Assembly: GCA_040768665.1 (NCBI GenBank)
Contig: JAXGMN010000019.1
Coordinates: 124,001-188,000 of the forward strand
Direction: 5' to 3'
Length of the DNA stretch: 64,000 bases
Origin: JABWBD01 sp040768665
GTDB lineage: Bacteria; Planctomycetota; Planctomycetia; Pirellulales; Thermoguttaceae
Part shown: positions 36,926 through 45,026 of the stretch, piece after piece
Position numbering within the stretch: position 1 is the first letter of the stretch
Layout: each line of letters begins with the position of its first letter
Made by a program: the position numbers and the translations under genes
The notes under the pieces: model-generated
Told to the model about the DNA's origin: nothing
What the model saw: the letters and a program-made list of their open reading frames with translations, nothing else
Databases searched by the model: none

Positions 36926-37852
36926 AGATTGCTTTCGTGATTGCAACCAAGGATCGTCCCAAAGACCTCCGCGAAATGCTGCTTAGTGTCCGCGTGCAGA
37001 CGCGCCGCCCCGAGCAGATCGTCATCGTCGACGCGAGCAAGGACGCGGTCGAGGCGGTGGTCCAGGAGTTCCCGGAGTTGAACACCTGCTATAAGCAGCA
37101 TTGGCCGCCGTCCGCGGCGGCACAACGAAACGCCGGATTGGCGGCGGTGGAGCCGGATATCGGCCTAATTGGTTTCATGGATGACGACATTGTTCTTGAG
37201 CCGGATGCGCTGGAGAGAATGCTTAAACTCTGGGAGACCGCTTCGCCGCGAGTGGGTGGTGCGGCATTCAACTGCCTGAATGGCGGGCCGCGCAGGATGG
37301 CAATGCTGAAGAAGAGCCGCATCGCCAGTTCGCTTGGCCTCTACACCAACGAGATTGAGGTGTGGCTGCCAGCGGTTGGCAGGCGGTCACCGGACAAGTG
37401 GAAGAAACGTTGCGGGTCCGCTGGTTGCCGTCGACGGCGTCGGTGTGGCGACGACAAGTATTCGAGCAGCACGCATTCGACGATTACTTCGACGGCTACA
37501 GCTACCTGGAAGATCTGGACTTCAGCTATACGGTGGGAAAGCAGTACGAACTCTACATAGTATCGGACGCAAGATTTCGGCATTATCCTGCCGCGGCGGC
37601 CGGATCGGCCGCTATGAATTTGGAAAGATGGAAGTGGCGAACCGGCTGTACTTCGTTAGGAAGCATCACTTGAGCATGTGGCGATGCTACATGGGATTGG
37701 CGGTACGGTCAATAATGACGTTCGGAGCGGCAATCCGACGTCTAAGCCGTGCCGACGTGCAGCGATTGGCTGGCAACGTGGTGCAGTTGTGTCGTTCGTT
37801 GCTTGGAGAAGTTGGCGTCTACGATTACGGGCGGGAAAGTCGGCCTTCGTAA
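36919..37852 (+). pseudogene. Family 2 glycosyltransferase, frame-broken in its second half
   Basis: From ATG 36919 the first frame is clean: LKIAFVIATKDRPKDLREML, EQIVIVDASKDAVEAVVQEF, AAQRNAGLAAVEPDIGLIGF and MDDDIVLEPDALERMLKLWE (DDD metal motif). Near 37375 the continuation passes to a second frame, TGQVEETLRVRWLPSTASVW and FDDYFDGYSYLEDLDFSYTV, then near 37590 to a third, IGRYEFGKMEVANRLYFVRK, which ends at TAA 37850-37852. The stop codon overlaps the next ATG as TAATG. Corrected, it would be a normal 310-residue transferase. Confidence 0.78.
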
Positions 37853-39138
37853 TGAAAGTCCTTGTCCAAGCCTATGCATGCAATCCGTTGAAGGGCTCCG
37901 AAGAAGGCGTCGGATGGGAATGGGTACGCATGCTGGCGGAGCGACACGACCTCTGGGTGCTCACCGCCGAATACCAGCGCGCCGATCTCGAGCAAGCCGT
38001 AGAGGAGAGAGCAGGTGGAGTGTCAAAGGTGCGGTTCTGCTACGTGCCGACGCGCCTGTGGCATTATCGTCCGAATCCAGGATGGCGATTCGTCGAACGA
38101 ACCGAGCTTAAGCCGCTGATGAATGTTGCGTATCACTTGTGGCAGCGCGACGCGTACGAGATGGGAAGCGAACTCCACCGGTCTATAGGATTCGATTTGG
38201 TGCACGTGCTGACCTACGTGGGCTTCCGTTTCCCGGGGTCGTTCTGGCGCATGGAGGTCCCGCTGGTATGGGGTCCTATCGGCGGTCTAGAGAACATGCC
38301 ATGGCGCTGGCTGCCGGCTCTCGGCGGCCGAGCATGTCTCTATTATGCCGGACGAAATCTGATTAATTCCTTGCAACGTCGTGTTCTCCGCGGGCCCAGG
38401 TGTGCCTTCTCGAAAGCGCACTATGGTGTCATTGCCGCCACAGGCGGCATTGGCAACGAGATCCGGAAGCGATATGGCTACCAGAGCAGTGTGGTTTGTG
38501 AAGTCGGCCCGCCACCAGGGATTGCAGCAGACCATTCGCTGCGAAACGAAGGCGAACCGCTGAAGGTTGCCTGGAGCGGCCGGCACGACGCGGGCAAGTG
38601 CTTGCCGCTGCTGCTGAAAGCGCTGGCCGTGCTGCCGGCAGATTTTGACTGGGAACTGACCATCCTCGGCCAGGGTCCGGAAACGGCGAAGTGGGAAAGG
38701 CTCAGCCGGCGATTGGGGCTCGAAGACCGCTGCCGCTGGACGGGATGGCTGGAGCGCGACGAGGCCGTCCGCACGCTGCACGACGCCCACGTGTTCGTCA
38801 TTACGAGCATGAAGGACCTGACCAGCACGGTGCTGATGGAGGCGTTGTCGCAGGGGCTGCCGGTGATCTGCCCGGATCATTGCGGCTTCCCCGACGTGGT
38901 CACGCCGGAGTGCGGCATCTGCCTGCCGGTGTGGTCGCCGAAACAACTGATCGGCGATCTGGCCGCGGCGATCGAGCGGCTGGGACGCGATGAAGCGGAG
39001 CGGCGACGGCTGGCCGCGGGGGCGCTGCGGCGGATCGGGGACTTTTCGTGGGAGAAGAAGGCCGAGGCGGTGGATGCGATTTATCGCAGAGCGGTGGAGG
39101 CGTGGAGGAGGGGGAGAGGGGAAGTGGATAGTGGTTAG
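37852..39138 (+). CDS. Family 4 (GT-B) glycosyltransferase
   Basis: ATG 37852 overlaps the previous stop codon (TAATG) and gives a 428-residue protein. The N-terminal domain (MKVLVQAYACNPLKGSEEGVG, GWEWVRMLAERHDLWVLTAE, FDLVHVLTYVGFRFPGSFW, VPLVWGPIGGLENMP) and C-terminal domain (LKVAWSGRHDAGKCLPLLLK, WELTILGQGPETAKWERLSR, HVFVITSMKDLTSTVLMEAL, GLPVICPDHCGFPDVV) match GT4 enzymes. In this family the segment SMKDLTSTVLMEA takes the role of the usual ExFGxxxxE donor-binding motif. The 3' end (from LIGDLAAAIERLG) is duplicated at 40165-40344. Heptamer repeats begin right at its stop codon. Confidence 0.92.
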   Translation: MKVLVQAYACNPLKGSEEGVGWEWVRMLAERHDLWVLTAEYQRADLEQAVEERAGGVSKVRFCYVPTRLWHYRPNPGWRFVERTELKPLMNVAYHLWQRDAYEMGSELHRSIGFDLVHVLTYVGFRFPGSFWRMEVPLVWGPIGGLENMPWRWLPALGGRACLYYAGRNLINSLQRRVLRGPRCAFSKAHYGVIAATGGIGNEIRKRYGYQSSVVCEVGPPPGIAADHSLRNEGEPLKVAWSGRHDAGKCLPLLLKALAVLPADFDWELTILGQGPETAKWERLSRRLGLEDRCRWTGWLERDEAVRTLHDAHVFVITSMKDLTSTVLMEALSQGLPVICPDHCGFPDVVTPECGICLPVWSPKQLIGDLAAAIERLGRDEAERRRLAAGALRRIGDFSWEKKAEAVDAIYRRAVEAWRRGRGEVDSG

Positions 39139-39280
39139 TGGTTAGTGGTTAGTCAGGGGCGGGAGTCGGAAGGGGGCGAGAATCGTTCTTTGTTCTTTGT
39201 TCTTCGTTCTTTGTTTCCCAGCACGAAGAGCAGCACGAAGAACGAAGAACGAAGAACGAAGCAACGAAGCAACGAAGGAC
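39133..39280. repeat. Three short heptanucleotide arrays in series
   Basis: GTGGTTA repeats at 39133-39153, TTTGTTC/TTCGTTC at 39186-39219, and ACGAAGA-type units (GAACGAAGAACGAAGAACGA) at 39234-39280. All have a 7-base period. They separate the GT4 gene from the DUF433 gene. Confidence 0.85.
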
Positions 39281-39379
39281 GAAGCGCCACTCCCTGCTCC
39301 GAGGCTTCTCGAACTCTGCCGACGCGGGTAAAATGAAAGTGGCGTGTAGAATGCCTGTTAACCCATTCCGAGTCTGGCC

Positions 39380-39676
39380 ATGTCAACAGTTGTCGATATC
39401 GGTTCTCTGATTACCCAATCTCCAGGAATCTGCGGCGGCCGGCCCCGGATCGCCGGCACTGGAGTGTCCGTTCACCGGATCGTCGGTTGGTACAAGCTTG
39501 GTTGGTCGCCCGAGGAAATCGCCGACCGGATCGGGCATATTTCATTGGCGCAAGTGCATGCGGCGCTCACGTACTACCACGCCAATCGTGAGGCCATGGA
39601 AGCCGAGATCGAGGCTGAGGAAGCCGAAGCAGATCGCCTGGAGCAAGAGTACCGCGCATCCCGGGCGCACCAGTGA
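39380..39676 (+). CDS. DUF433 antitoxin-like protein
   Basis: The 98-residue protein has the DUF433 signature ITQSPGICGGRPRIAGTGVS followed by VHRIVGWYKLGWSPEEIADR and AALTYYHANREAMEAEI. DUF433 proteins are usually encoded just before DUF5615 PIN-like proteins and act as the antitoxin. That is also the arrangement here, with the stop codon overlapping the next start. The C-terminal third is highly acidic (AEIEAEEAEADRLEQEY), as is common for toxin-binding tails. The pair is embedded between a GT4 gene and a duplicate of that gene's 3' end. Confidence 0.85.
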   Translation: MSTVVDIGSLITQSPGICGGRPRIAGTGVSVHRIVGWYKLGWSPEEIADRIGHISLAQVHAALTYYHANREAMEAEIEAEEAEADRLEQEYRASRAHQ

Positions 39677-40033
39677 AGATACGGCTCAACGATCGACGAA
39701 GATGCGATGGACAAAGATCTTGTTCGCGCGCTGCGCGCTCGCGGTGTGGACGTTCATACCGCCGGCGAAGCGGATATGATCGAACACGAGGATCATGAGC
39801 ACCTCGCGTACGCCACTGACCAAGACCGAGTCCTCTACAGTTTCAACCGGGGACATTTCTGCCGGCTCCACACCGATTGCCTCGCGAGCCAGAAGACCCA
39901 CGCGGGCATCGTCGTATCGCAGCAACAGACGTACGGCGTCGGTGAGCAGATGCGGCGACTTCTCAAGCTCATCGCGGCGAAGACAGCCGAAGAGATGCAG
40001 AATCAGTTGGAGTTTCTCAGCAGTTGGGGCTGA
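39673..40033 (+). pseudogene. DUF5615 PIN-like toxin, frameshift near the start
   Basis: GTG 39673 starts KIRLND and should continue DEDAMDKDLVRALRARGVDV, but one extra base in GATCGACGAA (39691-39700) throws the first codons out of frame. From ATG 39707 the frame is intact: DKDLVRALRARGVDVHTAGE, MIEHEDHEHLAYATDQDRVL, YSFNRGHFCRLHT, THAGIVVSQQQTYGVGEQMR. DUF5615 proteins have an N-terminal LDED acid pair that would be lost if translation began at 39707. Probably inactive unless the base is a sequencing error. Confidence 0.75.
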
Positions 40034-40164
40034 ACAAGCGAATGATCGATCACCGGTTTAGCGCCGGTAATCTCCGTGAGGGTGTGACAGTAGACGCAGC
40101 AGTTACGGGCTTCGCCCAAGACGCGTTGACCGAGAGCAGGCGGAATGGAGGGATGGGAGCAATC

Positions 40165-40344
40165 CGGGTCCCGGTGCGGTCGCCGAATCAATTGATCGGC
40201 GATTTGGCCGCGGCGATCGAGCGGCTGGGCCGGGATGAGACCGACCGGCGCCGGTTGGCCGCCGGGGCATTCCGGCGGATCGAGGACTTTCCGTGGGAGA
40301 AGAAGGCGGCGGCCGTGGATGCGATTTATCGCAGCGCGGTGTAA
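40165..40344 (+). pseudogene. Duplicated 3' end of the GT4 gene
   Basis: The segment encodes RSPNQLIGDLAAAIERLGRD, RRLAAGAFRRIEDFPWEKKA and AVDAIYRSAV, matching the last 60 codons of the gene ending at 39138 with about 85-90% base identity by eye. Its upstream part (40034-40160) is unrelated. It may be the remnant of a paralogous transferase, or a duplicate made when the toxin-antitoxin pair was inserted. Confidence 0.8.
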
Positions 40345-40368
40345 GCGCGGGGCAGAAGGAAGGGAGAA

Positions 40369-40466
40369 CCAACCACCAACCACCAACCACCAACCACCAA
40401 CCACCAACCACCAACCACCAACCACCAACCACCAACCACCAACCACTAACCACTAACCACTAACCA
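40369..40466 (+). repeat. Heptanucleotide tandem array (ACCAACC, then ACTAACC)
   Basis: Roughly 13-14 units of ACCAACC change to ACTAACC toward the 3' end. The remaining gap to the next gene (40467-40758) contains a 70-codon minus-strand frame with no recognisable family. Confidence 0.95.
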
Positions 40467-40758
40467 CCTAACCACCTGTTCTCCCCCTCCTCACGACTGG
40501 AAAGCAACGTCAATTATTTGAACGCCCTTCTTTCGGGCGGTGCGAACTTACGTTCGAGCTCCATCGCCGAACTGCCATGCATTTCACGACTTCCGACCAG
40601 CGCATCGTCGGACAAGAATCCACCTCCGCAAACCTCGTTCAACAATTCCATAATCGCAGACCTTCCATCTTTCCCTTCGACCGCATGCTGGTGCCGTTCA
40701 CTTGAAAGATGTCGGCCACCGGCCAAGCGGTTATGACCAATGATAAAATGACCAGATC

Positions 40759-42230
40759 ATGATTGCTCCCAACCGTCAAGCCGCGGGGCCGCCGTCGGCG
40801 GCTCCGTCGCCTCCGCTTTCCTCACCCCAGACTCCAGGCTCCCCGCTCCTGACCCCTGGCTCCAGGCTCTCGTTCCCTCGTCCCATGCTTCCCGCTCCGC
40901 CTTCCGCGCTGCCTCGCCTTGCTGCGTACTTTTGCGTGGCGACGGGGCTGTGGCTGATGCTTTGGGCGGCGATCAATAGCGGCCCCTGGGTATTTCGCTC
41001 GCCGCCGGAAACGGGCCGCGAATGGATCCACTACGTGCGGACCACGTTTCCGCTGGCCGTACTCGTGCTGGCGCCTTTGGCCGCGGTGCTGTCGGCCGTG
41101 GCGGCTCAGCACCCGTCGCACACGCTCACGGTATCGACCGGGCCGGCCGGGCAGAGGCGAATGGTGCGATCGCGCGCGCACGGCCTGCCGGGGCCGGTCC
41201 GGCTGTGGCTCGTCTACGGCCTGGTTGCCACGCTGTCGATGTGTGCTGTCGCCGGATCCGCTCGCCCTGTATTGGGCCGCTTGCTACGTGGCGGTGTTGC
41301 TGCCCCTGGCCGCGTTTCTCCGGGGCGGCGAGCGACTTGAGCGGGCTTTTCGAGCTGAACTGGCTGACCTGGGCGGTAACGACCGGCATCTGGCGATCCT
41401 TGCGCCGTCGCGCGCCATGCGCCTATGGCGCCGCGGAGACCGATATGTCGACCTACGGCGTCATGTCGTCAGTGGGCGGCTCGGTGGGTGGGATGGCAAT
41501 GTCGCGATCGAGCGGGATGGGCCGCTTCGCCTCGGTGCCGGCGATCGTGGCCTTCGTGATGCTCTGGCACCGGGCGTGTGGCGCCGCGATCTGGGCGCCG
41601 CTGTTCGCCGCGACTTGCGTGTTGGTCTACATGATGCAGTCGCGAGGGGCGATCTTCAGCCTGGCGTTCGCGCTGGTCGTGGTCAGCTACGTACTGGGAT
41701 TGCGGGCTCGACTGGCCGCGATCGCGATGATGATCCTGGCGGCCGTGGCGATCCGCCGCGGAAATCGTGCCGGAGGAAACGACCGAGCGGGTGGTCACCC
41801 ATGTGACCCGCGGGCAGTCAGCCCGCGAACTTGCCGACGATGACCGGCCGCACCGCCGGACTGGGCCGAGGCATGGAAACACATCAGGCGATCGCCAATT
41901 CTCGGCCACGGCTTCCAGGCCGACCGGACGCTGCTGGACGGAAAGCACATCCACAACACGTATCTTTACGCGCTCTTGGCGGCGGGGGTGGTGGGGCTGG
42001 TCCCGTTCGTGCTCGGGCTCGGCTGGGCGTGGTGGGCCGCCTGGCGGGCGTACGCGAGCAACCTGCCCGCGCAGCTCGGCCAGCAGGCACACTTCGCGCA
42101 GGCGGTGGGGATCCTGGCCTTTTTTACGCTGCGGAGCATTCCGGAGGTCTCGGGGGCGATGTCTTCGGTGGATTTGATGGTGATGCTGCCGGCGATCGCA
42201 TACTTGGCGGCGCTGGCGGATGAAGGGTAG
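40759..42230 (+). pseudogene. O-antigen ligase/polymerase (Wzy-like) family protein, frame-broken
   Basis: Hydrophobic family segments appear in order but in different frames: AAYFCVATGLWLMLWAAINS, FPLAVLVLAPLAAVLSAVAA, LALYWAACYVAVLLPLAAFL, LNWLTWAVTTGIW, the signature MSRSSGMGRFASVPAIVAFV, YMMQSRGAIFSLAFALVVVS, and GHGFQADRTLLDGKHIHNTY with LYALLAAGVVGLVPFVLGLG and LRSIPEVSGAMSSVDLMVML. MSRSSGxGRF, SRGA and HNxYL are typical of the Wzy_C/O-antigen-ligase family. At least three frame changes (about 41260, 41340, 41830-41950) disrupt it. Corrected it would be about 480 residues with 10-12 helices, joining repeat units into polymer or to an acceptor. Confidence 0.78.
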
Positions 42231-42310
42231 ACCTTCGCAATTCGTGGGGTTATCGTGGAGGGGTGGGTGAGTTTTGGGGAGGTGAAAACTGGGTGTAGCT
42301 TGTCAGGGGG

Positions 42311-42366
42311 GAGAGAGGGAACGGGTCCATGTTTTCATTGGGCGAAGAATGGACCAGTTCCCCGTG
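42311..42366. repeat. Decayed internal part of palindromic element A
   Basis: AACGGGTCCATGTTTTC and GAATGGACCAGTTCCCC form the two arms seen in element A, separated by ATTGGGC. The GTAACC ends are absent. Confidence 0.6.
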
Positions 42367-42459
42367 CCGCGCATTGGTGCCGAGGCTGGAGGTATGGGTG
42401 AATATGGCCGTTGGCCAAACGCACCTCGCAATCGTCGGCCAAAGCATGGAAACGTGAGC

Positions 42460-42580
42460 TAGTTGCCAAACATCGCTCCACCGGGATAGACCCGGTGGTG
42501 GCGTTTGGCCGAATTGTGAAACGTTGAGGTAGTGGCCAAACATCGCTCCACCGGGATAGACCCGGTGGTGGCGTTTGCAG
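42460..42580 (-). repeat. Two inverted copies of the 74-bp repeat
   Basis: At 42460 and 42530 the sequence reads TAGTTGCCAAACATCGCTCC and TAGTGGCCAAACATCGCTCC, then ACCGGGATAGACCCGGTGGT, the reverse complement of the array at 24044-24486. A more degenerate third copy may precede it (42403-42450). Spacing is 70 bases here. Confidence 0.88.
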
Positions 42581-42600
42581 GCTGATTAACAGAGATAACG

Positions 42601-43476
42601 ATGCAGAACGAACCAATGGCGAGCAGCGATCTGGCGATTACGGAATGCCAGCCCCCGTCTTCCTCCCCGTTCCAGGCTCGAGGATCCATGCTGCTGGCTT
42701 CAGGGGCTGGAATGCGGGCTCCCCACGTGCGCGTGCTCGGTTCGCGGGTGGCCATGGTGTCGCTGGACGAGACGGTGTTTCAGTTCGAGGAGTGGATCCG
42801 CCGCCGGCAAGGATGCCGACGAGTGGTTGCGACGGGCTTCCATGGGATCTGGCAGGCATATCGCGATCCGCAGTTGCGGCAGATTCTCAACTCGGCCGAC
42901 CTGTGGATTCCCGACGGCATCGCCCCGGTGCTCGCCGCGCGCTGCCGGCGGCTGGGCCGCATCGAGCGGATCCCGGGCGCCGAGTTGATGGAGGCGTTTT
43001 TCGCCCGTGCCGACTTCCTTGGATATCGCAGCTTCTTCTTCGGCGACACCGAGGAGACGCTCGGCCGGCTGCGCGCGGCGCTGGAAGCGAAATATCCGGG
43101 CCACCGCGTCGCGGGGATGTTTTCGCCGCCGTTCGGCCGTTTCAGCCCTGACGAGGACGAGGAGTACGTGCGGCGAATCAACGAAGCGAGGCCCGACGTG
43201 CTGTGGGTCGGCCTGGGTCTGCCGAAACAAGACCGCTGGATCTACGAGCACCGCGATCGGCTCGAGGTTCCGGTGGCGGTCGGCGTGGGCGCGGCGTTTC
43301 GGTTCTTGAGCGGCCAGGTCCCGCGAGCGCCGTCCTGGATGGGCAGGATGGGCTGCGAGTGGGCCTTCCGACTGGCCATGGAACCGCGAAAGTGCTGGCA
43401 CAGGTGCCTGGTGCAGGGGCCGCAGTTTTTGGCGCATATGGTGTTGGAATTGGCGGGGCTGAGGAGGTATGAGTGA
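42601..43476 (+). CDS. WecG/TagA/CpsF-family glycosyltransferase
   Basis: The family core is unbroken: VVATGFHGIWQAYRDPQLRQ, ILNSADLWIPDGIAPVLAAR, RIPGAELMEAFFARADFLGY, SFFFGDTEETLGRLRAALEA, PDVLWVGLGLPKQDRWIYEH and VAVGVGAAFRFLSGQVPRAP, with the catalytic Asp in WIPDGIA. The protein of up to 291 residues may start later than ATG 42601 (ATG 42688 or 42718), since the first 40 residues are not conserved. GT26 enzymes add the second sugar (such as ManNAc-type residues) to undecaprenyl-linked GlcNAc, so it would act directly after the WecA-like enzyme. It ends at a heptamer array. Confidence 0.92.
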   Translation: MQNEPMASSDLAITECQPPSSSPFQARGSMLLASGAGMRAPHVRVLGSRVAMVSLDETVFQFEEWIRRRQGCRRVVATGFHGIWQAYRDPQLRQILNSADLWIPDGIAPVLAARCRRLGRIERIPGAELMEAFFARADFLGYRSFFFGDTEETLGRLRAALEAKYPGHRVAGMFSPPFGRFSPDEDEEYVRRINEARPDVLWVGLGLPKQDRWIYEHRDRLEVPVAVGVGAAFRFLSGQVPRAPSWMGRMGCEWAFRLAMEPRKCWHRCLVQGPQFLAHMVLELAGLRRYE

Positions 43477-43546
43477 ATTAGTGGTTAGTGGTTAGTGGTT
43501 AGTGGTTAGTGGTTAGTGGTTAGTGGTTAGTGGTTAGTGGTTAGTT
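43474..43546 (+). repeat. Heptanucleotide tandem array (GTTAGTG)
   Basis: About ten units of GTTAGTG occupy the gap between the WecG-like gene and the TPR gene, ending in TTAGTTCTAAGC just before the GTG start of the TPR gene. Copies of the same heptamer occur at 23902-23921 and 39133-39153. Confidence 0.95.
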
Positions 43547-43559
43547 CTAAGCTTGAGCC

Positions 43560-45026
43560 GTGTATACGATCAATAAAGCGCTGCTGGTTGTCCTGTTGAT
43601 CGGTTTGATTTGCGTGGGCGGGATGGTGCATTGGGTCCACGGTTTGCAGAACCGGCGGCACGCCGACTTCTTTCTTCAACGGGCCCACGCGGCGAAAGCG
43701 GAACAGAAGCCGGACGAGGCGGCGGAGGAATTTCTGCGCTATCTGCGCCTTGCAGCCAACGACGGGAATGCGCGTGCCGAGCTGGGGCTGCTGCAGGCTG
43801 ACCGTGGGCGGTTTGCCGAAGCGTTTCCGACATTGGAGGAAGCGCTGCGACTTGCACCGGACCGGCAGGACGTCCGGCGCAAGCTGGTGGAAGTGGCCAT
43901 TCGACTGAGACGGCCCTCGGATGCCGAAGCCCATCTGGAGATCCTGCTGGAAAAGCGGCCGGACGATCCGGAGCTCCACGAGATCCTGGCGGCGGCGCTG
44001 GCCGCGCGTGGAAAGTACGTCGACGCGGCCGCCGCGCTGGAGACGGCGATCGAGAAGGGGCCCGATCGGCTGAGCGCGTACCGGGCGCTCGCCGAGCTGC
44101 TGCGGACCAAGCTGGACCTCGCAGGGGAGGCGGATGAATGGATGTCTCGTGCCGTAAAGGAAAATCCGTCGTCGCCGGAGGCGTGGTGTCTGCGGGGAGA
44201 GTACCGGAGGCAAACCGGTCGGCTCGAAGAAGCTGCGGACGACGCGGCGGAGGCGATGAAGCTTGACGCCGACTCGCCGGCCGCGCTGATGCTGGCAGCG
44301 GAATGTGCGTTGCAGTTGGGCGATTATGACGAGGCATGCGACTACAGTCGCCGGGGGCTCGATCTGGATCCGGGGAACCAGCGGATGCGGATTGTGCTGG
44401 CCGACACCGAGGCGAGCGGAGGAAACCTTGACGCGGCCGTTGCGACTCTCCGGAACGGTCTTGGAACGGGGAGAGGGGGACCGAAGACTCCGCAAAATGA
44501 GCCAGACGCCAGGGGTTTTGAGCCGGGCCCCGGCGACGCCGTGCTCTTGCACAGCATGGCGATGGTTCTCATGGGCGGTGGCAAGACCGCGGAAGCGGCG
44601 AAGGTGATCGATGAACTCGAGAAGCTTAGGTATCCGACGCCGCTGGTGGCCTTTCTGGAGGCGATGCTCGCCTGGCACGAAGGCCGTTGGGTAACGGCAC
44701 GTGACGGCTTCGAGCAGGTCCGCAGGAAGATCGGGCCGTTTCGCGAGATGGCCCGCCAGGCGGAATACCACCTGGCCGACTGCTACGGCCGCTTGGGACA
44801 GCGCCAGGAGCAGATCGCTGCCTGCCGCCGGACGATCGCGATCGATCGCAATTACACCCCCGCACGGCTGAAGCTGGCGGAGTTGCTCCTGGCCAAGGGC
44901 GAAGTCGATGAGGCCCTGGCCGCACCGCGAAACGATGCAAGGGGCGGGTTGGGGGACGGGGCCCGCTCGGGACGGGGTGGTGAAAACGGGGACTGGCGGG
45001 TCGGGCGAAGTGTCGCGGGACGGTGA
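43560..45026 (+). CDS. TPR-repeat membrane protein, N-terminal part
   Basis: GTG 43560 encodes YTINKALLVVLLIGLICVGG, an uncleaved membrane anchor, followed by TPR units (residues about 30-440): AEEFLRYLRLAANDGNARAE, RADRGRFAEAFPTLEEALRL, AEAHLEILLEKRPDDPELHE, AAALETAIEKGPDRLSAYRA and so on. From about residue 455 (ALAAPRNDARGGLGDGARSG) the frame runs through repeat sequence and stops at 45024-45026. TPR continuity resumes in another frame from about 45080, so this and the next feature were one gene. Another repeat fragment is inserted in frame at 44476-44523. Large TPR proteins of this kind are common in exosortase/exopolysaccharide loci and are thought to scaffold assembly or secretion. Confidence 0.82.
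   Translation: MYTINKALLVVLLIGLICVGGMVHWVHGLQNRRHADFFLQRAHAAKAEQKPDEAAEEFLRYLRLAANDGNARAELGLLQADRGRFAEAFPTLEEALRLAPDRQDVRRKLVEVAIRLRRPSDAEAHLEILLEKRPDDPELHEILAAALAARGKYVDAAAALETAIEKGPDRLSAYRALAELLRTKLDLAGEADEWMSRAVKENPSSPEAWCLRGEYRRQTGRLEEAADDAAEAMKLDADSPAALMLAAECALQLGDYDEACDYSRRGLDLDPGNQRMRIVLADTEASGGNLDAAVATLRNGLGTGRGGPKTPQNEPDARGFEPGPGDAVLLHSMAMVLMGGGKTAEAAKVIDELEKLRYPTPLVAFLEAMLAWHEGRWVTARDGFEQVRRKIGPFREMARQAEYHLADCYGRLGQRQEQIAACRRTIAIDRNYTPARLKLAELLLAKGEVDEALAAPRNDARGGLGDGARSGRGGENGDWRVGRSVAGR
44476..44523. repeat. Palindromic element B fragment inside the TPR coding sequence
   Basis: GGGGGACCGAAGACTCCGCAAAATGAGCC, split here as GGGGGACCGAAGACTCC and GCAAAATGAGCCAGACG, then CCAGGGGTTTTGAGCC, matches element B (compare 48154-48225 and 51796-51889). 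It keeps the reading frame and adds residues GRGGPKTPQNEPDARGFEPG between two TPR units. Confidence 0.8.

Noticed and set aside
40514..40726. Minus-strand 70-codon frame (GRSAIMELLNEVCGGGFLSD...)
   Set aside because: Not GC-skewed like obvious shadows, and it could be a small gene, but it has no ribosome site or family resemblance; not supported.
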